Part shown: piece by piece, positions 23,514-30,935 of the stretch
Layout of the letters: every line of letters starts with the position of its first letter
Numbering within the stretch: the first letter of the stretch is position 1
Assembly (NCBI GenBank): GCA_035548675.1
Contig: DASZSJ010000103.1
Coordinates: 1-46,440 of the forward strand
Origin: VRUE01 sp035548675
GTDB lineage: Bacteria > Actinomycetota > Thermoleophilia > Solirubrobacterales > 70-9
DNA: 46,440 nt
Direction of reading: 5' to 3'
Made by a program: the position numbers and the translations under genes
The notes under the pieces: model-generated
Databases searched by the model: none
What the model was told of the DNA's origin: nothing
Seen by the model: only the letters and a program-made list of their open reading frames with translations

Positions 23514-23920
23514 CTCGCACCTCCATCGTTGCCAGCTGCGTTCAAACGTTCCGATACCCGCGCCAGCCAGGCCGATGCGGCCGCGCCGAAGGCGATCAGC
23601 AGCGTGTCGCCCCAGCCGCGCCCCTCGCTCTTCGCCTCGCCCGTGTCGAAGGCGTGGTTGATCGCGTGGAAGCCGTACCAGAGCGCCCCCAGCCAGAGGA
23701 TCGGCGCCCGCCACGACGGCCGCGCAGCGGCGATCCCCACCGCCACCCCGAAGGCGAGCATGAATGCCCCCACGTCCCCCACGTAGTGCGAGTTCTCGAC
23801 TCCGTAATGCCCGATCTGCTCGAAGAACGTGTCGGGCGCGATCAACGCAAGCAGCCCGGTGACGACGTGCCAGGCGGCGATCGCGAGGAGAACCGCCTTC
23901 AGGGCTCTCTCGCTGATCAT
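23510..23920 (-). CDS. Small four-helix membrane protein
   Basis: 136 residues with about four hydrophobic helices (AVLLAIAAWHVVTGLLALI, VGAFMLAFGVAVGIAAA, ILWLGALWYGFHAI, LLIAFGAAASAWLA). A strong ribosome-binding site AAGGAG 5 nt before the ATG overlaps the stop of the L,D-transpeptidase gene. 'FFEQIGHYGVENSHYVGDVG' and 'WYGFHAINHAFDTGEA' suggest a conserved actinobacterial membrane family, but I do not know its function. Translationally linked on both sides. Confidence 0.8.
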   Translation of the reverse strand: MISERALKAVLLAIAAWHVVTGLLALIAPDTFFEQIGHYGVENSHYVGDVGAFMLAFGVAVGIAAARPSWRAPILWLGALWYGFHAINHAFDTGEAKSEGRGWGDTLLIAFGAAASAWLARVSERLNAAGNDGGAR

Positions 23921-23929
23921 CGGCGCTCC

Positions 23930-24940
23930 TTAGAAAACGAAGATCGACTCGCCGAATTTGATCCGGTTGTAGATCTCCGGCTGGTCGGCGATAAAGGTGC
24001 GGAGACAGCCGTGGCTGGCGGGGTAGTCGGGCACCGATTCGTAGCCGTGCACGGCGTAGCCGCCGTAGAAGTAGAACGAGTAGTACATGCCGTGCGAGTT
24101 GTAGCCCGGTTCCTGGCGGATGAAGGTGAAGTGGCCGGTGACGGTCGGGGTCGAGCTCTTGCCGGAGGAGATCGGGTAGACCGCGAAGGGCTCATCGCCC
24201 TTGGCGAAGACGAGCACCTGCTTGGAGAGCGGTGCCTCGACGTGTTCGCCGGCGCCGGGGTGGACCACGTGGTATTCGCCCCTGCCGGAGAAGACGCTCT
24301 TGACCAGACCCGAGCCGGCGCGATAGCTGCGGCTCAGCCCGTTGACTTTGCGATAGGCGAGCACGCCGCGCGCCGTCTTGCCGCCGAAGCAGCGGCCGCT
24401 GTTGGCGATGTAGCCCATCTTCCGCATCGCCTTCTTGAAGCCGAGGACGACGTTGCCGCACTGGCCCTGGTGCAGGGCCGGGTAGCTGACCGTCCAGCTC
24501 TTGCGCACGGTGCTGTCGCCGCCCAGCTCCGGCGTCGCCACGTGCTTGGCCGAGGCCGCGTACCTGCCGCCCTTGCGGATCAGGATCGCGGCGCGGAATT
24601 TGCCGCTGCCCCTTTTGCCCTTCTGCAGCGCGACCTCGCGGCTGAGCAGCTTGTGGCCGTCGAGGTAGAAGGTGACGTCGACGGTCTGTCCCGGCACGAA
24701 GGGGGTGACGGTGCCGACCACCGCCGCCTTGCTGTAGATCCGCGCCTTGCCGCCGCGCAGGTCCGGCTTGATCTTCACCGTCGCCGGCGGCGGGCCGGCT
24801 TCCTTCGCGGCGCTCGGGGCGGCGGCGCCCGCGCCGGGAGCGGCGAGCAGCAGTGCGGAGACGACGAGGACGGGGGCGAGACGGCGGGCCAAGGACCAGG
24901 GATTCTTGCGGATCGCACGGTCGAGTGACGAAAGCGTCAA
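23930..24940 (-). CDS. L,D-transpeptidase (YkuD domain), exported
   Basis: Forms 3-3 cross-links in peptidoglycan or attaches proteins to it. The catalytic segment is at the C-terminus: YAVHGYESVPDYPASHGCLR with the nucleophile Cys near residue 312 (HG...SHGC(L/I)R motif). A signal/anchor lies at about 15-40 (LARRLAPVLVVSALLLAAPG). A beta-rich region follows, then a PG_binding_1-like segment (VVLGFKKAMRKMGYIANSGR, GVLAYRKVNGL). The TTG start at 24940 is the least certain point; no strong Shine-Dalgarno is visible. First gene of a three-gene run. Confidence 0.85.
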   Translation of the reverse strand: MTLSSLDRAIRKNPWSLARRLAPVLVVSALLLAAPGAGAAAPSAAKEAGPPPATVKIKPDLRGGKARIYSKAAVVGTVTPFVPGQTVDVTFYLDGHKLLSREVALQKGKRGSGKFRAAILIRKGGRYAASAKHVATPELGGDSTVRKSWTVSYPALHQGQCGNVVLGFKKAMRKMGYIANSGRCFGGKTARGVLAYRKVNGLSRSYRAGSGLVKSVFSGRGEYHVVHPGAGEHVEAPLSKQVLVFAKGDEPFAVYPISSGKSSTPTVTGHFTFIRQEPGYNSHGMYYSFYFYGGYAVHGYESVPDYPASHGCLRTFIADQPEIYNRIKFGESIFVF

Positions 24941-24967
24941 CGCACTGTCAGGAGAGATGCATGCCCC

Positions 24968-24995
24968 TTGAATTGCCGGATGCGGTCAATACGTT
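24968..24995 (+). promoter_or_regulatory. Promoter of the tRNA-like gene
   Basis: -35 TTGAAT (24968-24973), 16-nt spacer, -10 TACGTT (24990-24995). The predicted start falls about 4-6 nt before the mature 5' end at 25006. Confidence 0.45.
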
Positions 24996-25005
24996 CCGGC
25001 GCAGC

Positions 25006-25097
25006 GGAGGGTGATGCCGATAGGTATCGGCAACCGATTGACACTCGGGAGTCCGGACGCTTGTCGTTCGGATGGGGTTCGAGTCCCCCGCCCTCCG
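25006..25097 (+). tRNA. Type II tRNA-like gene with 8/4 layout, apparent anticodon GAC
   Basis: Folds as: acceptor GGAGGGTG/CGCCCTCC (8 bp, one G-T); one linker base; D-arm TGCCGAT-AGGT-ATCGGCA (7 bp, 4-nt loop); anticodon stem CCGA/TCGG with loop TTGACAC (anticodon GAC at 25040-25042, U33 present); variable arm TCCGGAC-GCTTGTC-GTTCGGA (7 bp); T-arm GGGG-TTCGAGT-CCCC (4 bp, classic T-loop); discriminator G at 25097, no encoded CCA. Eight acceptor plus four T-stem pairs, a long D-stem and a long variable arm fit published 'allo-tRNA' layouts and not ordinary tRNA-Val. G73 and the variable arm suggest charging by SerRS, although GAC reads Val codons. The acceptor stem can extend 3 bp outward, so the exact ends are uncertain. 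Confidence 0.6.
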
Positions 25098-25167
25098 CTT
25101 GCTACCGAGTTGGTAGCCTCAATCTCACGAGTGTCAGTCGGTAAGGGGTCACGCCCCTTTCGCCCTG

Positions 25168-25193
25168 AAACGGCCCGCCCAAGCGGGCCGTTT
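25168..25193. terminator. Strong bidirectional intrinsic terminator
   Basis: AAACGGCCCGC-CCAA-GCGGGCCGTTT, an 11-bp perfect stem followed by CTTT on the plus side and preceded by AAA. It sits between the plus-strand tRNA-like gene and the minus-strand CPBP gene. Two smaller hairpins (25101-25117, 25143-25159) lie just upstream of it. Confidence 0.75.
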
Positions 25194-25202
25194 CTTTGCC
25201 CA

Positions 25203-25898
25203 CTACTGGCCGAGCAAGGCCACCGAGTTGTTCAGCATGTGCAGCAGGATGCCCGGCACGATCGAGCCCGTCTTCTCGTAGAGCAGGGCGAGGATGAAGC
25301 CGAAGGCGATCAGTACCGGCACGGCGCTGAGGCCGGTGAGGGCGTGCAGGCCGCCGAAGACGAGGCCGCTGAGCAGGGCGGCGGCGATGCGCGGCCAGCG
25401 CTCGCGCAGGCCGCCGAAGAGCATGCCTCGGAAGCAGACCTCCTCGCTGAGCGGCGCCGCGATCACGATCAGCAGGACCTGCACCGGCACCGTGCCGAAG
25501 TCTTCGGCGATGTCCTTCTGCTCGGGCTGACCGAAGACCGCCGTGTAGACGATCGCGAAGAGCAGGTAGGCGCCGACCGCGGCCAGCATCCACTTGATCG
25601 CCCCCGGGCGGAAGCGGCGCAGGCCGAGGCGGGCGGCGGCCTCACGCACCGTCGCGCCGCGGCCCGCCGCGATCGCGAACGGCACGAGCAGGAAGCCGAG
25701 TGCCGTCGCCAGCTGCACGAGCGCGTTGGCGGCGTCGCTGAAATCGCCGCCCTCGGGCGGCTTGTCGACGATCGCGATCGGCACCGAGAGCACGATCCCC
25801 GTGCCGATCGCCAGCAGCACACCCAGCACCGCCGCCAGCGCGCCCCAGTTGGAATAGGGGAAACCGGCGGCGGGCTTTGCGGTTACCGTGCTCTCCAT
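25203..25898 (-). CDS. CPBP-family intramembrane glutamic endopeptidase
   Basis: 231 residues with multiple hydrophobic helices. The CPBP (Abi) motifs are present: motif 1 PLSEEVCFRGMLFGGLRER with the EExxxR catalytic core near residue 143, motif 2 SGLVFGGLHALTG with His, and a C-terminal HMLNNSVALLG. Such proteases process CAAX-like or other membrane substrates; the substrate here is unknown. The ATG at 25898 shares bases with the divergent MscS start (CATG), so the two genes have no intergenic space. Stop lies next to the terminator at 25168-25193. Confidence 0.85.
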   Translation of the reverse strand: MESTVTAKPAAGFPYSNWGALAAVLGVLLAIGTGIVLSVPIAIVDKPPEGGDFSDAANALVQLATALGFLLVPFAIAAGRGATVREAAARLGLRRFRPGAIKWMLAAVGAYLLFAIVYTAVFGQPEQKDIAEDFGTVPVQVLLIVIAAPLSEEVCFRGMLFGGLRERWPRIAAALLSGLVFGGLHALTGLSAVPVLIAFGFILALLYEKTGSIVPGILLHMLNNSVALLGQ

Positions 25899-26313
25899 GG
25901 CCCGGGCAGTCTCACAGGTATCGCGGTCCACCAAGACGCGGCTGCGCTTCCTGCGCCGCCTGCTGATCCTCGTCGTCTTCCTCGTCCTGGTTGCGATCGC
26001 GCTCAGCCAATTCACCGAGCTGAAGCGGCTGGCAACCGGCATCCTCGCCTCGACCGCGGTGCTGGCGGCGATCGTCGGCTTCGCCGCCCAGCACACGATC
26101 GCCAACATGATCGCCGGCGTCCAGCTCGCCGTCTCGCAGCCGATCAAGATCGGCGATCGCATCTCCTTCGAGCAGGTCGAAGGGCGGGTCACCGACATGA
26201 CGCTCTCCTATACCTACGTCAGCCCCGGCGACGGGACGATGGTGGCGATCCCCAACCAGATGCTCGTCGACGGCATCGTCCACAACCTCTCGACCGAAGA
26301 CACCCAGGCCTGA
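25897..26313 (+). CDS. Minimal MscS-like mechanosensitive channel protein (138 aa)
   Basis: ATG at 25897 chosen because TACCGT lies 7 nt upstream (leaderless pattern). TM helices about 20-42 (FLRRLLILVVFLVLVAIALS) and 50-75, the latter holding the pore-type 'LASTAVLAAIVGFAAQHTIA'. It is followed by the beta domain QPIKIGDRISFEQVEGRVTD and VAIPNQMLVDGIVHN. The usual C-terminal alpha/beta domain of MscS is absent, so this is a short version. Start codon overlaps that of the divergent CPBP gene. Confidence 0.8.
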   Translation: MARAVSQVSRSTKTRLRFLRRLLILVVFLVLVAIALSQFTELKRLATGILASTAVLAAIVGFAAQHTIANMIAGVQLAVSQPIKIGDRISFEQVEGRVTDMTLSYTYVSPGDGTMVAIPNQMLVDGIVHNLSTEDTQA

Positions 26314-26326
26314 GCCCCGAATCGAC

Positions 26327-26363
26327 GTCGCATTTGGTCCCGCGGCCTGCCACCAAATGCGAC
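26327..26363. repeat. 12-bp inverted repeat between mini-mscS and the PBP gene
   Basis: GTCGCATTTGGT (26327-26338) and ACCAAATGCGAC (26352-26363) are perfect inverse copies around a 13-nt loop. The repeat ends 13 nt before the -10 box of the PBP gene, so it may terminate the MscS transcript or act as an operator. Confidence 0.6.
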
Positions 26364-26388
26364 ATCCACCGCGAAGTACGCTTTCCGC

Positions 26389-28533
26389 ATGGGGCAGCGC
26401 AGTAGGCGACGCCAGAGGCGGCGCGGCGGAATCGGAGGCAAGATCGCGCTCGTCGGCGGCGCCCTCTTCGTCGCGATCGTGCTGGCGGTGGCGGCGATTG
26501 CCTCCTGGGTGCTCGACGTCGCTGCTGAGGCGCCGTCGCTGTCGAGCTGCAAGAAGCCCGAGCGCCGCGGCAACTCGGTTGTCTACGCGGCCGATGGCAG
26601 CAAGCTGGGGCTGATCTCCTCGGCGCAGGCGCGGGCGCCGGTCGCGATCGAGCGCATCCCCAAGCGGCTGCAGCTGGCGACCGTCGCGATCGAGGACCAG
26701 CGCTTCTACGAACACGGCGGCATCGACCCCGAGGGCATCGCCCGCGCCGCGCTGAAGAACCTGGAAGCGGGCAAGACGGTCGAGGGCGGCTCGACGATCA
26801 CCCAGCAGCTCGTCCGCAACCTCTGCATCCGCAACCCCGAGCGCGACCTCGAACGCAAGATCATCGAGGCGAAGCTGGCGATCGAGTACGCCGAACGCCA
26901 CTCGCGCCGGCAGATCCTCGACCAGTACCTCAACACGGCGTCCTACGGGACGGTCGAAGGGGCGACCGCGATCGGCGTCGGAGCCGCCGCCCGCATCTAC
27001 TTCTCCAAGCCGGTTTGGAAGCTCAACCTGCAGCAGTCGGCGCTGCTCGCCGGCCTGCCGCAGGCGCCGACGGACTACAACCCGATCCTCCACCCCGCGG
27101 CGGCGCGCGAGCGCCGCAACACCGTGCTGGCCAAGATGGCCCACCTCGGCTACCTGACCCCGCAGCGCGCCGCCCGCGCCGAAGCCAGCGGGCTCGGGCT
27201 GGATGCCACGGGCTCCTACTTCGCCCACCGCGAGCCCTTCTTCTTCGACTACGTCGAACACGAGCTGATCGAGCGCTACGGAGCGGAGCGCGTGCGCGAC
27301 GGCGGCATCCGCGTCTACACGACGCTCGAGCCGCGCCTGCAGCAAGTCGGCCTGGAAGCGATGCGCTCGGCGCTTCCCTACTCGACCGATCCATCCTCGG
27401 CGCTGGTCTCGATCGACCCCCGCAACGGTGAGATCGAGGCGATGGTCTCGAGCGACAGCTTCGACGAGAGCCAGTTCAACCTCGCCGCCCAGGGCCACCG
27501 CCAGCCCGGCTCGACCTTCAAGACCTTCGTGCTGACGACGGCGCTCAAGCAGGGCATCGACCCCTACTCGACTTACTACACCTCAAAACCGCTCAGCCTC
27601 GACCTGCCCAAGTGGGGCCACTGGGACGTGCATACCGCCGACGAGGGCTACCTCGGCAAAGTCAACCTGCAGCAGGCGACGGTTGCCTCCGACAACACCG
27701 TCTTCGCCCAGCTCGACCTCGACGTCGGCCCGGAACAGGTGGCCGAAACGGCTCACTCGCTGGGGATCGTCAGTCCGCTCGACGGCATCCCCGCCGAGGG
27801 CATCGGCGGCCTGCGCGTCGGCGTCTCGCCGCTGGAAATGTCGACTGCCTACGCGACGCTCGCCAACGGCGGCGTGCGCCACCGGCCGGTCGCGATCGAG
27901 CGCGTCGTCTTCCCCGGCGGGCGGGTCGAGCGGCCCGACCGCGAGCCGCCGCGGCGCGTCGTCTCCGAAGCCGTCGCCTACGAGGTGACCCGCCTGCTGC
28001 ACGACAACATCACCGAAGGGACCGGCACCGCCGCCTACACCGGCTGTCCGGGGCAGGCGGGCAAGACCGGGACGACCGACCGCGAGACCGATGCCTGGTT
28101 CGCCGGCTATCAGCCCAACCTGGCAACAGTGGTCTGGGTCGGCTATCCGCAGTCAAACGCGATCGAAATGACCAGTGTGCACGGGATCACCGTTTTCGGC
28201 GGCACCTTCCCGGCGGAAATCTGGCACTCGCTTTACTCGGGAGCGGAAGTCCCCTGCGAGGAGTTCTCCAAGCCGGAGCACCGGATCAGCTGGGCTCCCT
28301 TCTTCGGGCACTACACCGCCGCCGCCCCGCGCAGCCACGGTGCCGCGAGGCACGCGGGTGACGAAACGCCCGAAGAACGGCGCACCCGTGAAATCGGCGA
28401 AGAAGTCACCGGCGGCTACAACCCCGACGCCTACGCGCCCGGCGCCGGCCAAAAGCCGACGCCGGTTCCCTCAGCCCCACCCGCGGCGGGGGTTGGCGGC
28501 GGCGGTGCCGCGGCGGAAACCGGGAGCAAATAG
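26389..28533 (+). CDS. Class A penicillin-binding protein (bifunctional transglycosylase/transpeptidase)
   Basis: Polymerises and cross-links peptidoglycan at the outer membrane face. One TM helix at about 22-45. GT51 motifs: ATVAIEDQRFYEHGGIDPEG (catalytic Glu near 102), EGGSTITQQLVRNL and RKIIEAKLAIEYAERHSR. Transpeptidase motifs: STFK near 373, SDNT near 433, KTGTT near 557. C-terminal region is Pro/Gly-rich. Length 714 is normal. TACGCT lies exactly 6 nt before the ATG, implying a leaderless mRNA. The next gene follows in the same frame after the stop. Confidence 0.95.
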   Translation: MGQRSRRRQRRRGGIGGKIALVGGALFVAIVLAVAAIASWVLDVAAEAPSLSSCKKPERRGNSVVYAADGSKLGLISSAQARAPVAIERIPKRLQLATVAIEDQRFYEHGGIDPEGIARAALKNLEAGKTVEGGSTITQQLVRNLCIRNPERDLERKIIEAKLAIEYAERHSRRQILDQYLNTASYGTVEGATAIGVGAAARIYFSKPVWKLNLQQSALLAGLPQAPTDYNPILHPAAARERRNTVLAKMAHLGYLTPQRAARAEASGLGLDATGSYFAHREPFFFDYVEHELIERYGAERVRDGGIRVYTTLEPRLQQVGLEAMRSALPYSTDPSSALVSIDPRNGEIEAMVSSDSFDESQFNLAAQGHRQPGSTFKTFVLTTALKQGIDPYSTYYTSKPLSLDLPKWGHWDVHTADEGYLGKVNLQQATVASDNTVFAQLDLDVGPEQVAETAHSLGIVSPLDGIPAEGIGGLRVGVSPLEMSTAYATLANGGVRHRPVAIERVVFPGGRVERPDREPPRRVVSEAVAYEVTRLLHDNITEGTGTAAYTGCPGQAGKTGTTDRETDAWFAGYQPNLATVVWVGYPQSNAIEMTSVHGITVFGGTFPAEIWHSLYSGAEVPCEEFSKPEHRISWAPFFGHYTAAAPRSHGAARHAGDETPEERRTREIGEEVTGGYNPDAYAPGAGQKPTPVPSAPPAAGVGGGGAAAETGSK

Positions 28534-28572
28534 CTGAGCCTCGCGCCCGGCGTCGCCTTTGCCTCGATCTGG

Positions 28573-29667
28573 GTGGGCTTCCTGGCCTACCTGGCTGTGC
28601 TCGTCTGGACGCCGCAGTTGGGCAGGCGGACGGTCTGGATCGCGATTGTCCTCTTCCTCGCCGCCTTCGCGACCCTGCCGCCGATCCTCTCCCACGACGT
28701 CTACAGCTACGTCGATTACGCCCGGCTCGGCGTCCTGCACGGCCTCGACCCCTACGTCCACCCGCCCTCGAGCGTCCCCGGCGACGCCGCCTTCGCCCAC
28801 GTCACCTGGACGGAGGCGACCAGTGCCTACGGCCCCCTCTTCACGCTGGCGACCTATCCGCTCGCCTGGCTCCCGCTCGACGCCGCCGTTCACGTCCTCA
28901 AGGTGGCCTCAGCCGCAGCGGTGCTTGGAACCGCCCTGCTCGTGGCGCGACTCGCCCCTGGCCGCGGCGTCAACCCCACCCGCGCCGCCGCCTTCGTCGG
29001 CCTCAACCCGCTGGTCCTGGTCCACGTGGTCGGCGGCCCTCACAACGACTCGATCGCGGTCCTCCTCACGACCCTGGGCATCGCCGCCCTCCTCACCACC
29101 CGCCCCCTCGCCGCCGGCGCAACCCTCGCCGCCGCCGCAGCCACCAAGGCCTCCGCCGCCATCACCCTCCCCTTCGCCCTCCTCGCCACCTGGGGGCCGA
29201 CGGGCCTCAAACGTGACATATCGACACGCTTTCGGCCCGTCGGCGGGCTGTTGTTGGGGGGCGCGGGGGCGGTGGTGGTAATTGGGGGGGCGGCGTGGGT
29301 TGGGTTTGGCTGGGACTGGCTGCACGCCTTCAGGCTCGCCGGTGAGAACCAGGGGCGCACGAGCTACATGAGCATCCCGATCACCGTGGCCCGGCTCACC
29401 GGGCTCGACCCCGGCATGACCCGCTTCGCCTTCGGCGTCCTCTACGCCGCCCTCGTCGCCCATCTCCTCCTCTGGACCGCCCGCGGTGGCGACTGGCTCC
29501 GCGCCTCAGCCTGGGCAACGACCGGGCTCCTGCTGGCCACCGCCTGGCTCCTCCCCTGGTACCTGCTCTGGGCCCTCCCCCAAGCTGCGCTATCGAGGGA
29601 TCGCCTTCTACAGCTGCTGGTACTGGGCCTGACCGCATACCAGCTTGGTGCCCGCATCCCTCTTTGA
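28573..29667 (+). CDS. MptB/GT87-like polyprenol-phosphate mannosyltransferase-type membrane protein, short N-terminus
   Basis: Multi-spanning protein with the signature 'SHDVYSYVDYARLGVLHGLDPYV' split around DVYSY and DPY, typical of MptA/MptB-like alpha-1,6-mannosyltransferases and related GT-C enzymes. Other landmarks are TSAYGPLFTLATYPLAW and GLNPLVLVHVVGGPHNDS. It has about 364 residues where the family often has more than 450, and the N-terminal helices seem to be missing. The GTG start is 39 nt after the PBP stop and in the same frame, with no closer ATG. A 49-bp repeat also found at 36376-36424 lies inside it, read as GPTGLKRDISTRFRPVGG. Confidence 0.7.
   Translation: MGFLAYLAVLVWTPQLGRRTVWIAIVLFLAAFATLPPILSHDVYSYVDYARLGVLHGLDPYVHPPSSVPGDAAFAHVTWTEATSAYGPLFTLATYPLAWLPLDAAVHVLKVASAAAVLGTALLVARLAPGRGVNPTRAAAFVGLNPLVLVHVVGGPHNDSIAVLLTTLGIAALLTTRPLAAGATLAAAAATKASAAITLPFALLATWGPTGLKRDISTRFRPVGGLLLGGAGAVVVIGGAAWVGFGWDWLHAFRLAGENQGRTSYMSIPITVARLTGLDPGMTRFAFGVLYAALVAHLLLWTARGGDWLRASAWATTGLLLATAWLLPWYLLWALPQAALSRDRLLQLLVLGLTAYQLGARIPL
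29196..29244. repeat. 49-bp REP-like palindromic repeat, copy 1 (inside a gene)
   Basis: GCCGACGGGCC and GGCCCGTCGGC (11 bp each) flank a 27-nt loop. All 49 bp equal 36376-36424 in the same orientation. This copy is in frame inside the mannosyltransferase-like gene. Confidence 0.85.
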
Positions 29668-29676
29668 GCGCTTCGG

Positions 29677-29774
29677 GGTCGAGGAAGGGCGCCCCTCGAG
29701 CGGGCGGATACTCAAGGCCGTCGTGCTAATTAGCGCGACGGCTTGTCCGGGCGAGGGGCGCCCCTTCCTCGACC
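29677..29774. repeat. Double palindrome between convergent genes
   Basis: Outer arms 29677-29698 and 29752-29774 (22 and 23 nt, one-base bulge) begin and end GGTCGAGGAAGGG / CCCTTCCTCGACC. An inner near-palindrome of 26 nt (29717-29742, centre GCTAATTAGC) contains the stop codon of the flippase-like gene. It probably forms the shared terminator of the two convergent genes or is a larger REP-type element. Confidence 0.7.
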
Positions 29775-30811
29775 GCCGCTTCCTCTTCGGGTGATGCGTG
29801 CAAGACGCCGGTATGAACCGACCATCCCTCCCTGCGACCCATCGCCGTGACGATCCCGACGTAGGCGATCTCAACCACGGTCATCACACCCCGCACCACG
29901 ATCGCGATCAGCGAGCCGACCGCGAAGCTGCCGCCGGGGGCGACCACCTTGACCGCCCAGGCGAAGGCGGCGTCGCGGATGCCGAGGCCGGCCGGCGCGA
30001 CGAGCGTCGCCAGCGCGGCGACGTAGCCAAAGGCCTGGGCCGAGCCGACCGCGGGAATGTCGCTGGGCGACACGTCGCTGACCGAGCGGGCAACGCACCA
30101 GAGCCCCACCGCCACGACGCCCCAGTTGACGGCGTAGAAGGCCACTGTGACAAGGACGCCGCCAAGCGACATCACCTCCGGCAGCGGCTCGCGACCGAAA
30201 GCCCGCAGGACCCGGTTCGCGACCGGGCCGAAGACCCGCGGATGGAGGAAGCCGATTGCGAGCGGGATCAGCGCCAATACCGCCCAGCGCCAGGACTGAC
30301 CCTGCAGGTCCGGGTGATCGATGATGAAGTAGGCGGAGACGATGATCGCCGAGGTCGCCTGCGTCGCCTGTTCGTAGACGATGCTGGCGACGGTCAGGCG
30401 GCGCGGAACGCCGGCTCGTTCGGAAAGCAGTACCCGGCCGAGCACGTAGAGGATGCTCCCGGGCACGTAGCGCGCGAGCAGCGGCTGCCCCCAGGCAACC
30501 TGGGCGCGGCGAGGGCCGAGCCTGGAGCCGAGGAAGTGGAGGATCAGGTCCCAGCCGAGCGCGTTGAGCGCGTAGAAGAGCAGGAGGACGACGAAGGCGG
30601 GGATCAACCAGGCGACGTGGAAATGCACGCCCTTGTCCTGGATCTCCGACCACTGGTCGACCACGGTGAGGACGAGGAAGCCGAAGATGAGGACGGCGAT
30701 GCCGAGCTGGACCGCCAACCGCACCCGCTTGCTGCGCGGCGGTTTGGTCCCGATCTTCGCACCGGCCTCGCCGATGCGATGGAGAAGAGGCTGGCGACGC
30801 TCCACGTCCAT
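29726..30811 (-). CDS. Flippase-like / lysylphosphatidylglycerol synthetase TM-region protein (UPF0104)
   Basis: 361 residues with about eight hydrophobic helices. The family signature is near the C-terminus: ATLVAPAGLGIRDAAFAWAV, matching the P(G/A)GLGxREA motif of AglD/YbhN-like proteins. N-terminal cytoplasmic region is basic (KIGTKPPRSKRVRLAVQLG). Relatives move or modify lipid-linked substrates; the substrate is unknown, although the nearby mannosyltransferase-like gene suggests envelope glycoconjugates. Start ATG at 30811 has TAAGGT only 3 nt upstream; a GTG at 30805 would fit the leaderless spacing better. Confidence 0.8.
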   Translation of the reverse strand: MDVERRQPLLHRIGEAGAKIGTKPPRSKRVRLAVQLGIAVLIFGFLVLTVVDQWSEIQDKGVHFHVAWLIPAFVVLLLFYALNALGWDLILHFLGSRLGPRRAQVAWGQPLLARYVPGSILYVLGRVLLSERAGVPRRLTVASIVYEQATQATSAIIVSAYFIIDHPDLQGQSWRWAVLALIPLAIGFLHPRVFGPVANRVLRAFGREPLPEVMSLGGVLVTVAFYAVNWGVVAVGLWCVARSVSDVSPSDIPAVGSAQAFGYVAALATLVAPAGLGIRDAAFAWAVKVVAPGGSFAVGSLIAIVVRGVMTVVEIAYVGIVTAMGRREGWSVHTGVLHASPEEEAAVEEGAPLARTSRRAN

Positions 30812-30870
30812 CGCACCTTAGTGACGCCGCCCGCCGCTAGCTCGTGACCGCCTGCAGTCGTCTCCCGACC

Positions 30871-30920
30871 GCTGAGTTCGCGGTTATGACTCCGTATGCC
30901 CCCATAACCACGAACTCAGC
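30871..30920. repeat. 18-bp inverted repeat ahead of thiL
   Basis: GCTGAGTTCGCGGTTATG (30871-30888) and CATAACCACGAACTCAGC (30903-30920) pair with one mismatch around a 14-nt loop. It lies between divergent genes, directly before the AGGGAG ribosome-binding site of thiL, so it is a candidate operator or leader hairpin. Confidence 0.65.
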
Positions 30921-30935
30921 AGGGAGAATTGGGCC

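Noticed and set aside
25006..25097. tRNA-Sec
   Set aside because: The overall shape is reminiscent, but there is no UCA anticodon in the loop (TTGACAC), the T-stem is 4 bp instead of 5, and no selA/selB gene is in the window.
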